Assembly: GCA_016721315.1 (NCBI GenBank)
Contig: JADKIL010000021.1
Coordinates: 62,001-126,000 of the forward strand
Reading direction: 5' to 3'
Length of the DNA: 64,000 nt
DNA from: Candidatus Villigracilis vicinus
GTDB lineage: Bacteria > Chloroflexota > Anaerolineae > Anaerolineales > Villigracilaceae
How positions within the stretch are numbered: position 1 is the first letter of the stretch; every line of letters starts with the position of its first letter. The position numbers were made by a program, and so were the translations under genes. The notes under the pieces were generated by a model, which was given only the letters and a program-made list of their open reading frames with translations, was not told the DNA's origin and ran no database searches. Positions 41,637 to 50,034 of the stretch are shown here, one piece after another.

Positions 41637-43271
41637 ATGCAACGCACATTTGCCGTTCTCATTGCAGTAACGATGACCATTTCCGCCTGTGGGACTTCGC
41701 CTTCCATTTGGGGCGTAGCTTCCACCCCAACCGCATCCTCCGCCCAAGCAGCGCCTCAGAACGACCCTTTCACCTATCAAGACAACCCGATCATTTTCCC
41801 CACATCGACCACACCGCCATTCATCGAAACTGAGAACGCCGCCACGCCCGCTCCACAAGCCACCGAGGAAAGCGCACCTCAAACCAAACCTGCCACCCCT
41901 GCATCAACCCTTAATGATGCGGCACCATTTCTTTACTATGCCCAAAGCGGCGACATGCTATCCGCCGTTGCGGCACGCTTCAATGTCAGTGAATCAGAGA
42001 TCATCTCCGATGCCGATCTCACTCGAACGACCCTGATCGACCCCGGCACCCTGTTAGTGATCCCCAATCGCATCAACGAAGCGACCACTCCCAATATTCA
42101 ACTCCTGCCCGATGCCGAGTTCGTCTTTTCTTCCACTGGATTGGATTTTGACACTGAAGCCTTTGTAAAAGAACAAGGTGGTTATCTCAGTTCATTTCGC
42201 GATTACCTCGGCTCTACCGGCTGGATCGAAGGCTACGACGCCATTGACCGCCTTGCCATCGAAAACTCGGTCAATCCGCGTCTGTTGCTCGCACTGCTTG
42301 AATATGAAGCCCGCTGGGTGCGCGGTCAACCCATCGACCTGTTGCACACTGACTTCCCGATGGGCTTCAATGACTATCACTACAAAGGCATGAGTGTACA
42401 AATGACCTGGGCGATTAACACCATGTCCATTGCTTATTACGGCTGGCGGGCGGGTACGCTCACGCACCTTGAATTTCCAGAAGGCACCAAGCTTCGGTTG
42501 GATCCGCGCCTGAATGCGGGCACGGTTGCCATTCAATATTTATTCTCAAAACTTCACAGCCAGTCTCAATGGTCGCAGATCATCAATCCAAGTTCCGGCT
42601 TCCCAGCCCTATACAATGAGATGTTCGGCGACCCGTGGGCAAGAGCAGACTTGGTTGGCAACATCTTTCCGCCCGGGCTGATCCAGCCTCCGCTGACCTT
42701 ACCGTTTGAACCGGGTGTTAAGTGGAGTTTTACTGGCGGTCCTCATAACGGATGGGGACAGATCAACCCAAATATTTACGGCCAATCTCACAGCATTTTC
42801 TCCGCGATCGACTTTGCACCAGCTGCAGCCAAATCCGGGTGCGTTCCAACAGACACCTGGGTGGTTGCCGCCGCACCTGGGTTGGTCGTCCGTTCGGGTA
42901 ACGGTGTGGTAATGGTTGACCTCGATGGCGACGGATACGAACAAACTGGCTGGAATGTTCTCTATCTACACCTTGCCACAAAGGACCGTGTACCTGCCGG
43001 AACCTACCTTGAAACAAATGACCGCATCGGACATGCCTCGTGTGAAGGCGGCGTATCCACCGGTACCCATCTGCATTTTGCGCGCAAATTCAACGGAGAA
43101 TGGGTAACAGCAGACGGACCCATTCCCTTTGTAATGGATGGTTGGCGCGTAATAGCCGATGGCGAACCCTACAAAGGTAGACTGGTAAAAGAAGATCGGG
43201 TCATCACCGCCGACTTGCTCAGTCAGGCATGGTCAAATATCATTCGCGAAAAAGATGTCCAAGACAATTAG
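41637..43271 (+). CDS. LysM/M23 peptidase-like lipoprotein, copy 2
   Basis: 544 residues from the ATG at 41637; TATAAT lies 10 bases upstream, whereas the in-frame ATG at 41625 overlaps that box. Lipobox ISAC (Cys18), a Pro/Thr-rich linker, LysM at about 98-143 (YYAQSGDMLSAVAARFNVSE), a central domain (VNPRLLLALLEYEARW), and a C-terminal M23-like part with FTGGPHNGWG, AIDFAPAA, LHLATK and THLHFARK. The predicted role is binding and trimming of peptidoglycan at the outside of the membrane. The first Zn-ligand His of M23 is not in the usual H-x3-D position; the GGPH His may replace it. Confidence 0.82.
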   Translation: MQRTFAVLIAVTMTISACGTSPSIWGVASTPTASSAQAAPQNDPFTYQDNPIIFPTSTTPPFIETENAATPAPQATEESAPQTKPATPASTLNDAAPFLYYAQSGDMLSAVAARFNVSESEIISDADLTRTTLIDPGTLLVIPNRINEATTPNIQLLPDAEFVFSSTGLDFDTEAFVKEQGGYLSSFRDYLGSTGWIEGYDAIDRLAIENSVNPRLLLALLEYEARWVRGQPIDLLHTDFPMGFNDYHYKGMSVQMTWAINTMSIAYYGWRAGTLTHLEFPEGTKLRLDPRLNAGTVAIQYLFSKLHSQSQWSQIINPSSGFPALYNEMFGDPWARADLVGNIFPPGLIQPPLTLPFEPGVKWSFTGGPHNGWGQINPNIYGQSHSIFSAIDFAPAAAKSGCVPTDTWVVAAAPGLVVRSGNGVVMVDLDGDGYEQTGWNVLYLHLATKDRVPAGTYLETNDRIGHASCEGGVSTGTHLHFARKFNGEWVTADGPIPFVMDGWRVIADGEPYKGRLVKEDRVITADLLSQAWSNIIREKDVQDN

Positions 43272-44751
43272 ATCTACAAATCTGTTCACGACAGTCGTCC
43301 TCGTGACTACCCTGTTCGTTAGCTCCTGCTCCAGATTTTCAAACACCGCAACAGAAAATACTTCTGTCGATCCGTCATCTGTTAATGAGGCAGGCGAATC
43401 GATCTCTGCTTCCACGCCACTGCCGACACGCCCATCCTATGCACCAGGCGAACTGGTGGATTACACAGCACAGACCGGCGACACTCTGCCTGCACTGGCA
43501 CTGCGTTTTAACACATCGGTCGATGAAATTCTCGCTGCGAATACCTTCATTCCCCGTGAAGCAACCACCATGCCTCCTGGCATGCCGATAAAAATACCGA
43601 TCTACTATCGCGCGTTATGGGGCAGTGCATTCCAGATCCTTCCTGATCACGCTTTCGTGAACAGCCCAACCGGCAGCGGATTTAATACAGCTGCCTTCGT
43701 AGCCACCCAGCCTGGTTGGCTGAAAAGTTATAGGGCATATGTCGGAGGCGAATGGAAATCCGGTGCTGAATTGGTGGATTATGCCGCGGTCAACTACAGT
43801 ATCAATCCCCGTTTATTGCTTGCACTTCTGGAATATCAAGGCGGTGCATTAACGCAAGCTGAGCCAACAGCACAGAAAAATATCCTTGGGTTATATCGTC
43901 CATTTTGGGATTCGCATTACCTGCAGATCGTTCTTGCTGCTAATACTCTCAACAACGGCTACTATGCCTGGCGTGCCGGCACATTGACCGAATTCGAAGA
44001 TGATGCAGACATCCTTATCCGCCCTGATCCCTGGCAAAACGCAGGGTCTGTAGCTTTACAATATTATTTCTCGCGAATGCTCACAGGTGAAGAATATCAA
44101 CTTGCCATCAGCTCAGATGGGTTGTACAAGACTTACGAATCTTTATTTGGCAACCCATGGGAAGATGCTTTTGAATTGATCCCTGGCAGTTTGCAACAAC
44201 CCGAAATGCTCCTGCCATTTCCAGCATACCAAACCTGGAACTTCACGGGCGGACCTCACACCGGCTGGGGAACCGGCGCTCCCTTCTCGGCATTAGACTT
44301 TGCGCCTCCCTCCGAACAATCCGGCTGCATCCCAGCCAAACCTGAGAACTTCGCCACCGCAGTTGCAGACGGGTTAGTTGTGCGGTCTGCATTAGATGGT
44401 GTTGCCCTTGACCTGGATAAGGATGGCGATGAACGCACAGGGTGGGTTGTATTCTACTTACACCTTGCCACCGATGAAAGAGTGCCGCTCGGCTCAAACC
44501 TGAAGGCAGGTGACAAGATCGGCTACCCCTCCTGTGAAGGCGGACGGTCAACAGGGACACATATTCACATTGCTAGAAAATATAACGGGGAATGGATCCT
44601 TGCAGATGGACCATTGCCATTTATCCTAAGCGGATGGATTCCTCACAGTGGAACAGATGCTTATCAAGGTACACTTACCAAAGGCGGACTCACTGTCATT
44701 GCCTGTGAATGTGGCGATGCCTACACTTCCATTAGTGGTTCGTATCCATAA
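43255..44751 (+). CDS. LysM/M23 peptidase-like lipoprotein, copy 3
   Basis: 498 residues, overlapping copy 2 by 17 bases. Signal MSKTIRSTNLFTTVVLVTTL with lipobox Cys25 (VSSC), LysM at about 62-107 (YTAQTGDTLPALALRFNTSV), central domain (SINPRLLLALLEYQGGAL) and M23-like end (FTGGPHTGWG, ALDFAPPS, YLHLATDE, THIHIARK). Same plan as the two upstream copies, so a tandem duplication. Followed by a bidirectional terminator. Confidence 0.82.
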   Translation: MSKTIRSTNLFTTVVLVTTLFVSSCSRFSNTATENTSVDPSSVNEAGESISASTPLPTRPSYAPGELVDYTAQTGDTLPALALRFNTSVDEILAANTFIPREATTMPPGMPIKIPIYYRALWGSAFQILPDHAFVNSPTGSGFNTAAFVATQPGWLKSYRAYVGGEWKSGAELVDYAAVNYSINPRLLLALLEYQGGALTQAEPTAQKNILGLYRPFWDSHYLQIVLAANTLNNGYYAWRAGTLTEFEDDADILIRPDPWQNAGSVALQYYFSRMLTGEEYQLAISSDGLYKTYESLFGNPWEDAFELIPGSLQQPEMLLPFPAYQTWNFTGGPHTGWGTGAPFSALDFAPPSEQSGCIPAKPENFATAVADGLVVRSALDGVALDLDKDGDERTGWVVFYLHLATDERVPLGSNLKAGDKIGYPSCEGGRSTGTHIHIARKYNGEWILADGPLPFILSGWIPHSGTDAYQGTLTKGGLTVIACECGDAYTSISGSYP

Positions 44752-44783
44752 AAAAGAGCGACCGCTAGGCGGTTGCTCTTTTT
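44751..44783. terminator. bidirectional terminator
   Basis: AAAAAGAGCGACCGC (44751-44765) pairs with GCGGTTGCTCTTTTT (44769-44783) around TAG, with one G-T wobble. It serves both the LysM genes and the convergent OsmC gene. Confidence 0.88.
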
Positions 44784-45235
44784 GGGGTGTATTCGCCTTC
44801 TTTCAAAAGCACATTTGAGGTCGTATCGAATATTTTATAAGTCAGGCGAATGGGAAACGCTTTTTCTAGCATCGCCTGCGCCGGGCAGTATTTCTCTGCT
44901 GAAAGTTCAATGGCACGCAAGACCGCCGCCTCGTCAATATCGGTACCATGAATCTGGTATTCGATGATCGAAGCAGTAAAAACCTTTGGGTGGTCTTGGG
45001 CACGGTCACCATGAAAATTCACTTTGAAATCAGTAATGGATTGTTTTTTCTTCGTCAGGATTGAGATCACATCCATTGCCGTGCAGCCTGCCAAGCCAAT
45101 GGCGATCATTTCCATGGGACGCGCTCCGCTATTATCCCCGCCTGCAGAAGCATCTGAATCCAATCGCTGAGTAAAACCAGACGGACCGGTTCCTTCAAAG
45201 GTCATACGTTCTTTCCAATTCAAAGTTATATCCAT
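44765..45235 (-). CDS. OsmC/Ohr family protein
   Basis: 156 residues. The redox cysteines of the family are present: Cys51 in GLAGCTAMDV and Cys117 in AEKYCPAQAM. OsmC-type proteins reduce organic hydroperoxides with thiol cofactors. It is of the YhfA-like branch by layout. Seven bases separate it from the upstream thioredoxin-like gene on the same strand, a plausible reductant. Confidence 0.87.
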   Translation of the reverse strand: MDITLNWKERMTFEGTGPSGFTQRLDSDASAGGDNSGARPMEMIAIGLAGCTAMDVISILTKKKQSITDFKVNFHGDRAQDHPKVFTASIIEYQIHGTDIDEAAVLRAIELSAEKYCPAQAMLEKAFPIRLTYKIFDTTSNVLLKEGEYTPKRATA

Positions 45236-45241
45236 CGTTGA

Positions 45242-45817
45242 TTACTCCATAATTACTTCTGGGACGTATTTTTCAAGATTCTTTTTTGCGATGCCACCTA
45301 TCCACATCAAGCGCACTTGACCTGTCCGATCAATTACATAAGAACTTGGCAGGTTCATGGTCTTAAAGACATATCCAGCCGTACTCGCTGGGTCCAGCCA
45401 TACCGGAAATTCCAAACCGAATTCTTGTACGAACGGATTAACCAACTGGGATGTCTCCCCTTGGTCAATAGCGATCAAAACAACCCCTTCCGACTTGTAA
45501 TCTTCGTAAAAGGCTTGCAAAGTAGGCATTTCTTCCCGGCAGGGCGGGCACCAGGTTGCCCACAGATTCACCAAAACCACACTGCCTAGATAATCCGAAA
45601 GTGAAACGGGCTCGCCTTCCAAAGTAGTAAGGCTCAATTCCGGCGCAGGGAAATCCACTTGAACGGGGACCGTTGAAAAGTCCTGAGCAGAGGCAGAGAC
45701 GTCTTGTTCGTTCAAGAGCATGAATGCGATCCCCATTGCGAGAAATCCGCATCCGATCATTATCAAAGCAAGCACACGTCCAAGGGGAGTTTGTTGATGA
45801 GCGTCATTCGTATCCAT
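45242..45817 (-). CDS. membrane-anchored TlpA/ResA-like thioredoxin
   Basis: 191 residues. One transmembrane segment at about 13-35, then an extracytoplasmic thioredoxin fold with the active site WCPPC (Cys90/Cys93) and the cis-Pro region MNLPSSYVID. Proteins of this type reduce disulfides outside the membrane, for example in cytochrome c assembly. Substrate not evident here. Confidence 0.88.
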   Translation of the reverse strand: MDTNDAHQQTPLGRVLALIMIGCGFLAMGIAFMLLNEQDVSASAQDFSTVPVQVDFPAPELSLTTLEGEPVSLSDYLGSVVLVNLWATWCPPCREEMPTLQAFYEDYKSEGVVLIAIDQGETSQLVNPFVQEFGLEFPVWLDPASTAGYVFKTMNLPSSYVIDRTGQVRLMWIGGIAKKNLEKYVPEVIME

Positions 45818-45851
45818 TGTATTTAATCCACACGGGATTTAGTCTCTATCA

Positions 45852-46055
45852 TCAGGTACATCCACCTGCCTCGCCGTTGACAAAACCACAGGCGGGACAT
45901 TCAAGTTGAAGCATGCCGTTGTACAGCAATTTGCCTTGACCACACTGCGGGCATTTTGAATCTTGCCGAAGCGGTGTTTCCACTTTGGGAAGATCTGGCA
46001 CTTCCAAGCCCAACAAGAGCTTTTCCAATGATGAGAGGTCGTTTTCCTTTTTCAT
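45852..46055 (-). CDS. small zinc-ribbon protein
   Basis: 67 residues. Two CPxCG knuckles (Cys35/Cys38 and Cys53/Cys56) form a zinc ribbon; the N-terminal 30 residues form a short helix and a Pro-rich linker. No close family recognised. A 23-base palindrome overlaps its start codon, suggesting tight control. 35 bases upstream of the TlpA-like gene on the same strand. Confidence 0.65.
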   Translation of the reverse strand: MKKENDLSSLEKLLLGLEVPDLPKVETPLRQDSKCPQCGQGKLLYNGMLQLECPACGFVNGEAGGCT

Positions 46056-46075
46056 GTATAACCTGAGTATACATG
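46053..46075. promoter_or_regulatory. palindromic operator-like site over the start of the zinc-ribbon gene
   Basis: CATGTATA-ACCTGAG-TATACATG: perfect 8-base arms with a 7-base spacer. The start codon of the minus-strand gene is inside the left arm. A related half-site (GTATACA) occurs at 46092-46110. The binding protein is unknown. Confidence 0.5.
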
Positions 46076-46131
46076 GCTAATAAAACATCCATGTACAGAA
46101 AGTATACACCACGACAAAACATCGACATGGA

Positions 46132-46156
46132 AAACAGGACGAATGTCATCCTGTTT
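46132..46156. repeat. hairpin in the divergent region before the cNMP-binding gene
   Basis: AAACAGGA (46132-46139) pairs with TCCTGTTT (46149-46156) around nine bases. It lies about 50 bases before the next gene; role unknown. Confidence 0.45.
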
Positions 46157-46207
46157 GGGATGGATGATACTGGCGGGCTCTTTCCAGGCTGATTAATATA
46201 TTTTGAA

Positions 46208-46663
46208 ATGCTTGATACACTTCCCCTTATTCCTTTATTTCAAGACCTTAGCATCGAGCAAAACTCCATGCTCATGGCAGCTTTTGAGAAATATACCTGC
46301 TCACCCGGCACAGTGATCTTTGAGCAGGGCGACTCTGCCCAGCATCTTTACTTGATCCTAAAAGGCAAGGTCGTTTTGAGTTACAAACCTTATGACGGCC
46401 CCCGAATTGTGATCACACGCTTGAAAGACGGAGATGTATTTGGGTGGTCGGCTGTAGTCGGAAGCAACAAGTATTCTTCCAGTATCGTTAGCGAAACGGC
46501 ACTGGAAGCCATTCGCCTGCGTCGTGAGAAATTATGGGAAATAAGCAATACCCAGCCAGAAACGGGAAAGATCATCATAGACCGGCTGGCTCTTAACGTT
46601 TCTCCTCGATGGACAAATGCCCACGAGCAGATAAAACCACTGATCCACAGCATGGAAAGGTAG
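46208..46663 (+). CDS. cyclic-nucleotide-binding domain protein without HTH
   Basis: 151 residues containing only the Crp/Fnr-type cNMP-binding barrel: LFQDLSIEQNSMLMAAF, PGTVIFEQGDSAQHLYLILKG and LKDGDVFGWSAVVG. The DNA-binding helix-turn-helix of Crp is missing; the C-terminus is a short helix. It is probably a sensor or partner protein rather than a transcription factor. The next gene starts six bases later. Confidence 0.8.
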   Translation: MLDTLPLIPLFQDLSIEQNSMLMAAFEKYTCSPGTVIFEQGDSAQHLYLILKGKVVLSYKPYDGPRIVITRLKDGDVFGWSAVVGSNKYSSSIVSETALEAIRLRREKLWEISNTQPETGKIIIDRLALNVSPRWTNAHEQIKPLIHSMER

Positions 46664-46668
46664 GAAGA

Positions 46669-46914
46669 ATGACCGCGCCGGATATCGTTTCACGCGAAAG
46701 TCAGGTCCGCCAGCTCCTAAACAACATCAGCGCCTACATTGAGCAATATCATGGCGGAACAGTTGAGTTCTTATCGCTGGAAGGTGATCAATTGGTTGTG
46801 CGACTCGGAGGCGCCTGCCTGAACTGCCCCCTGCTTCCAGCTACATTGCATGGCTGGGTGGAAGGCACGGTACATCAATTCTTCCCTGAGATCCATGTGA
46901 TCGAAAGCAAATAA
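46669..46914 (+). CDS. NifU C-terminal-type Fe-S scaffold protein
   Basis: 81 residues from the ATG at 46669 (AGGAAG upstream). The motif LGGACLNCPLLPATL with Cys50/Cys53 is that of the NifU C-terminal/NfuA domain, where two subunits share a [4Fe-4S] cluster. It may deliver clusters made by the SUF system encoded at 10-16 kb. Paired with the cNMP-binding gene and followed by a terminator. Confidence 0.85.
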   Translation: MTAPDIVSRESQVRQLLNNISAYIEQYHGGTVEFLSLEGDQLVVRLGGACLNCPLLPATLHGWVEGTVHQFFPEIHVIESK

Positions 46915-46918
46915 TAAA

Positions 46919-46947
46919 AAAAGTCCCGCAATGATTGCGGGACTTTT
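46919..46947 (+). terminator. rho-independent terminator
   Basis: AAAAGTCCCGCAA (46919-46931), loop TGA, TTGCGGGACTTTT (46935-46947). It lies between the NifU-type gene and a convergent membrane-protein gene and probably serves both. Confidence 0.88.
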
Positions 46948-46964
46948 GATTTAAAGTGACATAG

Positions 46965-47732
46965 TCATGAGCTGCGCGAGAAATAGCGGACAACCATGAA
47001 GCCGCCAATGGCAATGAGCGCGACCGCCCAAACATAATTTGCAAAGTTTAACAGGGAACCCAACCCAAGCAAACCCATGACACCGAGCGCCAAAGCAGGC
47101 CAATACGCCCAGTGCATGCGGGCAAGGACAGCAACCAGCAGAAAGGTCACCGCAAGCCCAAGGAAGAAAAAGCCTGCGGTCTGAAATTCACCGAAACGTT
47201 CTGCTGCGATGGTCATTCCTGCAAGTGTTGCCAGCACGCCGCCGGGAATCAGTGCCCACCAACGCTCTCCTGGATTCGTAAGATAGACAACAAAGAAGGT
47301 CAACCCGATACCGCCAAGAACGATCGCACCGGAAAACTCCTTGAACAAGGAAGAGGCAAGGATCAAGAGGGCAAGCGCAGTCAGCACCCCGCCAGGGATG
47401 ATCGCCCACCAACGACTGACACGGTCAGTAAGAAAAACATACCAGAACGATAAAGCAATGCCGCCGAGAAATACAGCACCGCCCATCTCATCCAGGGAAT
47501 CCGGCAAGAGTCTCGTTACACCCAGCGCAAATAAAATAAAACCAGGGAACGCCGCCCACCAATTCTCACCTTTCAACATGAACAAAAACGCCAAACCGCC
47601 AATCAGAAAAGCGCCACCCCAGAAATATTTTGTAGCATTTTCCAAATACCCCATAGACTGAACAAGCGCAAGTCCACCGCCAGTGATCAGCAATATTCCC
47701 AAAACAATTCTTGGATCAAACCGTTTCATCAT
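46965..47732 (-). CDS. multi-pass membrane protein (DUF5668-like repeats)
   Basis: 255 residues from the ATG at 47732, five bases after AAGGAG. About eight short hydrophobic segments in repeated units of the form LGILLITGGGLALV, GGAFLIGGLAFLF and RWWA(I/L)IPGGVLT(A/L)L (two near-identical copies). It looks like an internal duplication of a small membrane module. Function unknown. Last of three consecutive membrane-protein genes. Confidence 0.75.
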   Translation of the reverse strand: MMKRFDPRIVLGILLITGGGLALVQSMGYLENATKYFWGGAFLIGGLAFLFMLKGENWWAAFPGFILFALGVTRLLPDSLDEMGGAVFLGGIALSFWYVFLTDRVSRWWAIIPGGVLTALALLILASSLFKEFSGAIVLGGIGLTFFVVYLTNPGERWWALIPGGVLATLAGMTIAAERFGEFQTAGFFFLGLAVTFLLVAVLARMHWAYWPALALGVMGLLGLGSLLNFANYVWAVALIAIGGFMVVRYFSRSS

Positions 47733-47742
47733 ATCGACTCCT

Positions 47743-48528
47743 TTACTTGATCCTGACGGACGCAGCTCCGCCTTTGACATAAATATCGATGGCATTTTGA
47801 GCAGTTGCAAAATCAAGTGATTCATTGTTCGGGAAGCGTGATTTATCCATGCTGAAATCACCGGCGCCAATGGAAGCACGCGCACGAATGGAAACGCCCT
47901 CAGGGACGATCAAGGTCAGGGCGGCAGCACCAACTTCACAGTCGACAGTGAGGCGCCCGTTGGCAGGCAGGGTGATGACCGTTTCGCTCGCGCCTGATTT
48001 CAACTTAATATCTGTAATACTCATATCCCGCAGATCGAGCACAGATTTATTCGCACCCATATTCATATCCAATGCCATAGGGACTGCGGCATTAAGCGAA
48101 ACATCCCAGTCTAATTGTTCGCTGGAGCCAAATGGAGGAAGCATGATGAAATCGTGCGCAGGACGCAGTTTGACTTTGAGCTGATCACCGTCCAATTCGG
48201 CTTTGTGATCCAACCCTCCAGCAAAGGCGCCATGAAGTAGATCATTTCCAGATGCCCCGCTGTGCAAACGAAATTCACCTGCACCATGCTTGATCTTCAC
48301 ACTGGCAGAACGCGCACCCTGTAAACCCACACTGGCGGATTCCATTTCGGTGTTACGCGGCAGGAAAACACTGACCAAAACCCAAATACCCACTCCTACC
48401 AGGAGAATGGGCCAGAAAAGACTCATCAATGAATTGCCATTCGGGAGCCGTACCCCCATCTCGCCGCCAAGCATCAAACCACCAACTAAAATCAGAACGC
48501 CGCCCCAAAATAATTGATTGCGTCTCAT
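47743..48528 (-). CDS. LiaF-like membrane protein (DUF5668 plus LiaF C-terminal fold)
   Basis: 261 residues from the ATG at 48528. Two N-terminal transmembrane segments (FWGGVLILVGGLMLG and MSLFWPILLVGVGIWVLV), then a beta-rich domain with SASVKIKHGAGEFRLHSGA and a repetitive IKLKSGASETVITLP...VDCEVGAAALTLIVP...RASIGAGDFSMD pattern. This is the layout of LiaF/VraT-type proteins that dampen cell-envelope stress signalling. No LiaRS-type two-component pair is in the window. Confidence 0.8.
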   Translation of the reverse strand: MRRNQLFWGGVLILVGGLMLGGEMGVRLPNGNSLMSLFWPILLVGVGIWVLVSVFLPRNTEMESASVGLQGARSASVKIKHGAGEFRLHSGASGNDLLHGAFAGGLDHKAELDGDQLKVKLRPAHDFIMLPPFGSSEQLDWDVSLNAAVPMALDMNMGANKSVLDLRDMSITDIKLKSGASETVITLPANGRLTVDCEVGAAALTLIVPEGVSIRARASIGAGDFSMDKSRFPNNESLDFATAQNAIDIYVKGGAASVRIK

Positions 48529-48532
48529 AAAA

Positions 48533-49060
48533 TCATTCCCTTCTGCGATAGGCACGATATAAACCGCTGCCCAACACCCATACCCCAAGCAAGATCAACA
48601 ACACAGATGGGGCATAACTGCCAAGAATATTCCAACCACCTAGAAAAGCGGAAAAGAAGAGGAACGCCACGGCACTAATCACCATCAGGTTCAGTCCCCT
48701 TTTGAGATTAGCGCCGGTATTCTCGCCAAGCAACCCTTGCAGGATGGTGCCCACACCGATAAAGCCGGGAATCAACGTCCACATATAAGACCATGATTCG
48801 TAATCACCGGTGGTTTCCTGATAATAGAAAATTCCGCCAAGCCCAGCCACGATCGCAGCAGGAACAGCCAAACCGGGTGAACCGGTCGCCAGACCAACGA
48901 TGAATATTGCCGCGCCGATCAATAGCATGTTCGAGGGCCATTCAATGTAGGGTTTAAAGAATGACTGGAACTCAGGCATGGTTTGGTTGAGCAAGAACCA
49001 GCCGCCGATCAGAATCAAAATGATGCCGAGGACAAGTTGAGAACAACCAGATTTGTTCAT
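48533..49060 (-). CDS. membrane protein (DUF5668-like)
   Basis: 175 residues with five hydrophobic segments: LVLGIILILIGGWFLL near the start, then WPSNMLLIGAAIFIVGLATG, AAIVAGLGGIFYY, TLIPGFIGVGTILQGLLG and APSVLLILLGVWVLGSG. Start at 49060 follows CAGGAG. First gene of the three-gene membrane set; four bases from the next. Confidence 0.75.
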   Translation of the reverse strand: MNKSGCSQLVLGIILILIGGWFLLNQTMPEFQSFFKPYIEWPSNMLLIGAAIFIVGLATGSPGLAVPAAIVAGLGGIFYYQETTGDYESWSYMWTLIPGFIGVGTILQGLLGENTGANLKRGLNLMVISAVAFLFFSAFLGGWNILGSYAPSVLLILLGVWVLGSGLYRAYRRRE

Positions 49061-49149
49061 AAAAGAATGCTCCTGTAGTTTTAGGTAGTGTATAACTTTT
49101 CAGTGGAAATTGAAAGCCACTTCTTATACGCAAAAAAAACGACTTGGTT

Positions 49150-50034
49150 TCAGCGCCTGCCCAGCCACAAGCCAAATTGCGCCGGTTCGCGCTTGCCGCG
49201 CAACCTAGCAAAAAAAGGTTTCAGTGCCCAATGTAAACCATAGAATGGAACTATATGCTGCCAGCGAACATCCAAGCTTTGCTCCAATGCCTGCATGTGC
49301 TTATAGGTCAGAAAGCCTTCGCTTTGAATGGTATCTGAAGCAAAGCCGTATCGATCCAGGAACTGTTGTTTGCGTTCTGCCACCATCTTTTGCCCAGATT
49401 CAGCCTCTCGATACACAGGTGAATCCATGATGACTAGCATGCCATCTGAGCGAAGCACCCGCAACGCCCCGGCAAGAGTATATTCATAATTTTCAGCATA
49501 ATGCAACGACGCATTGAAGATCACCGCATCTACGGATGAATCAGGAATTGGCAAAGCCACAAACTCTGCCTGAATAGGAGTGAAAGTTGATTCGAAATAC
49601 TTCCATGCCCCCAAGCCATCTTCAGCATTGACGAGCAAGTCCACGGCGTAGACGGTATGCCCAGCCAACGTCAATTGATTAGAAAGCCAGCCATTACCTG
49701 CCCCCAAATCCAAGACGGTTGAGTTCGCTGGAAGCACTTTTGTTAATGCACGAAAACTTGCCGCACGAATTTTCCAATCTTTAGAAAATCTTCCACTTAA
49801 ATCCTGAAACGGGAGTGCGCGATAGTAAGAAGCCTCAGCGGAGAAACGCCCCTCGAAGTGCCGTACCCTTTCATAGTCTGTGATGAAGCGGGCATAATGT
49901 GACTCACGCTCAGGCAGCAGGAATCGCCAGACTCCATCTACTTGACGGAAGTCCAACGCGTCTTTCTCACATCGAAGTTGGTCTGGCGCTTCGAGCATCA
50001 AGTCACCCTTGCAGCGCGGACAAATCAATTTCAT
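49150..50034 (-). CDS. methyltransferase with N-terminal zinc ribbon (Trm112-like)
   Basis: 294 residues. N-terminal CPRC...LRCEKDAL (Cys5, Cys8, Cys22) is a Trm112/RlmA-like ribbon. Motif I VLDLGAGNGWLSNQL and VDAVIFNASLHYAENYEYTL follow, then LRVLRSDGMLVIMDSPVYRE. The substrate is unknown; with the phosphorylase and glycan genes next to it, a small-molecule or lipid-linked glycan target is possible. It overlaps the upstream phosphorylase gene by four bases. Confidence 0.8.
   Translation of the reverse strand: MKLICPRCKGDLMLEAPDQLRCEKDALDFRQVDGVWRFLLPERESHYARFITDYERVRHFEGRFSAEASYYRALPFQDLSGRFSKDWKIRAASFRALTKVLPANSTVLDLGAGNGWLSNQLTLAGHTVYAVDLLVNAEDGLGAWKYFESTFTPIQAEFVALPIPDSSVDAVIFNASLHYAENYEYTLAGALRVLRSDGMLVIMDSPVYREAESGQKMVAERKQQFLDRYGFASDTIQSEGFLTYKHMQALEQSLDVRWQHIVPFYGLHWALKPFFARLRGKREPAQFGLWLGRR

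Noticed and set aside
46208..46663. Full Crp/Fnr transcription factor
   Set aside because: The reading ends after the cNMP barrel; the next gene begins six bases later in the NifU-type family, and no HTH is encoded in any frame there.
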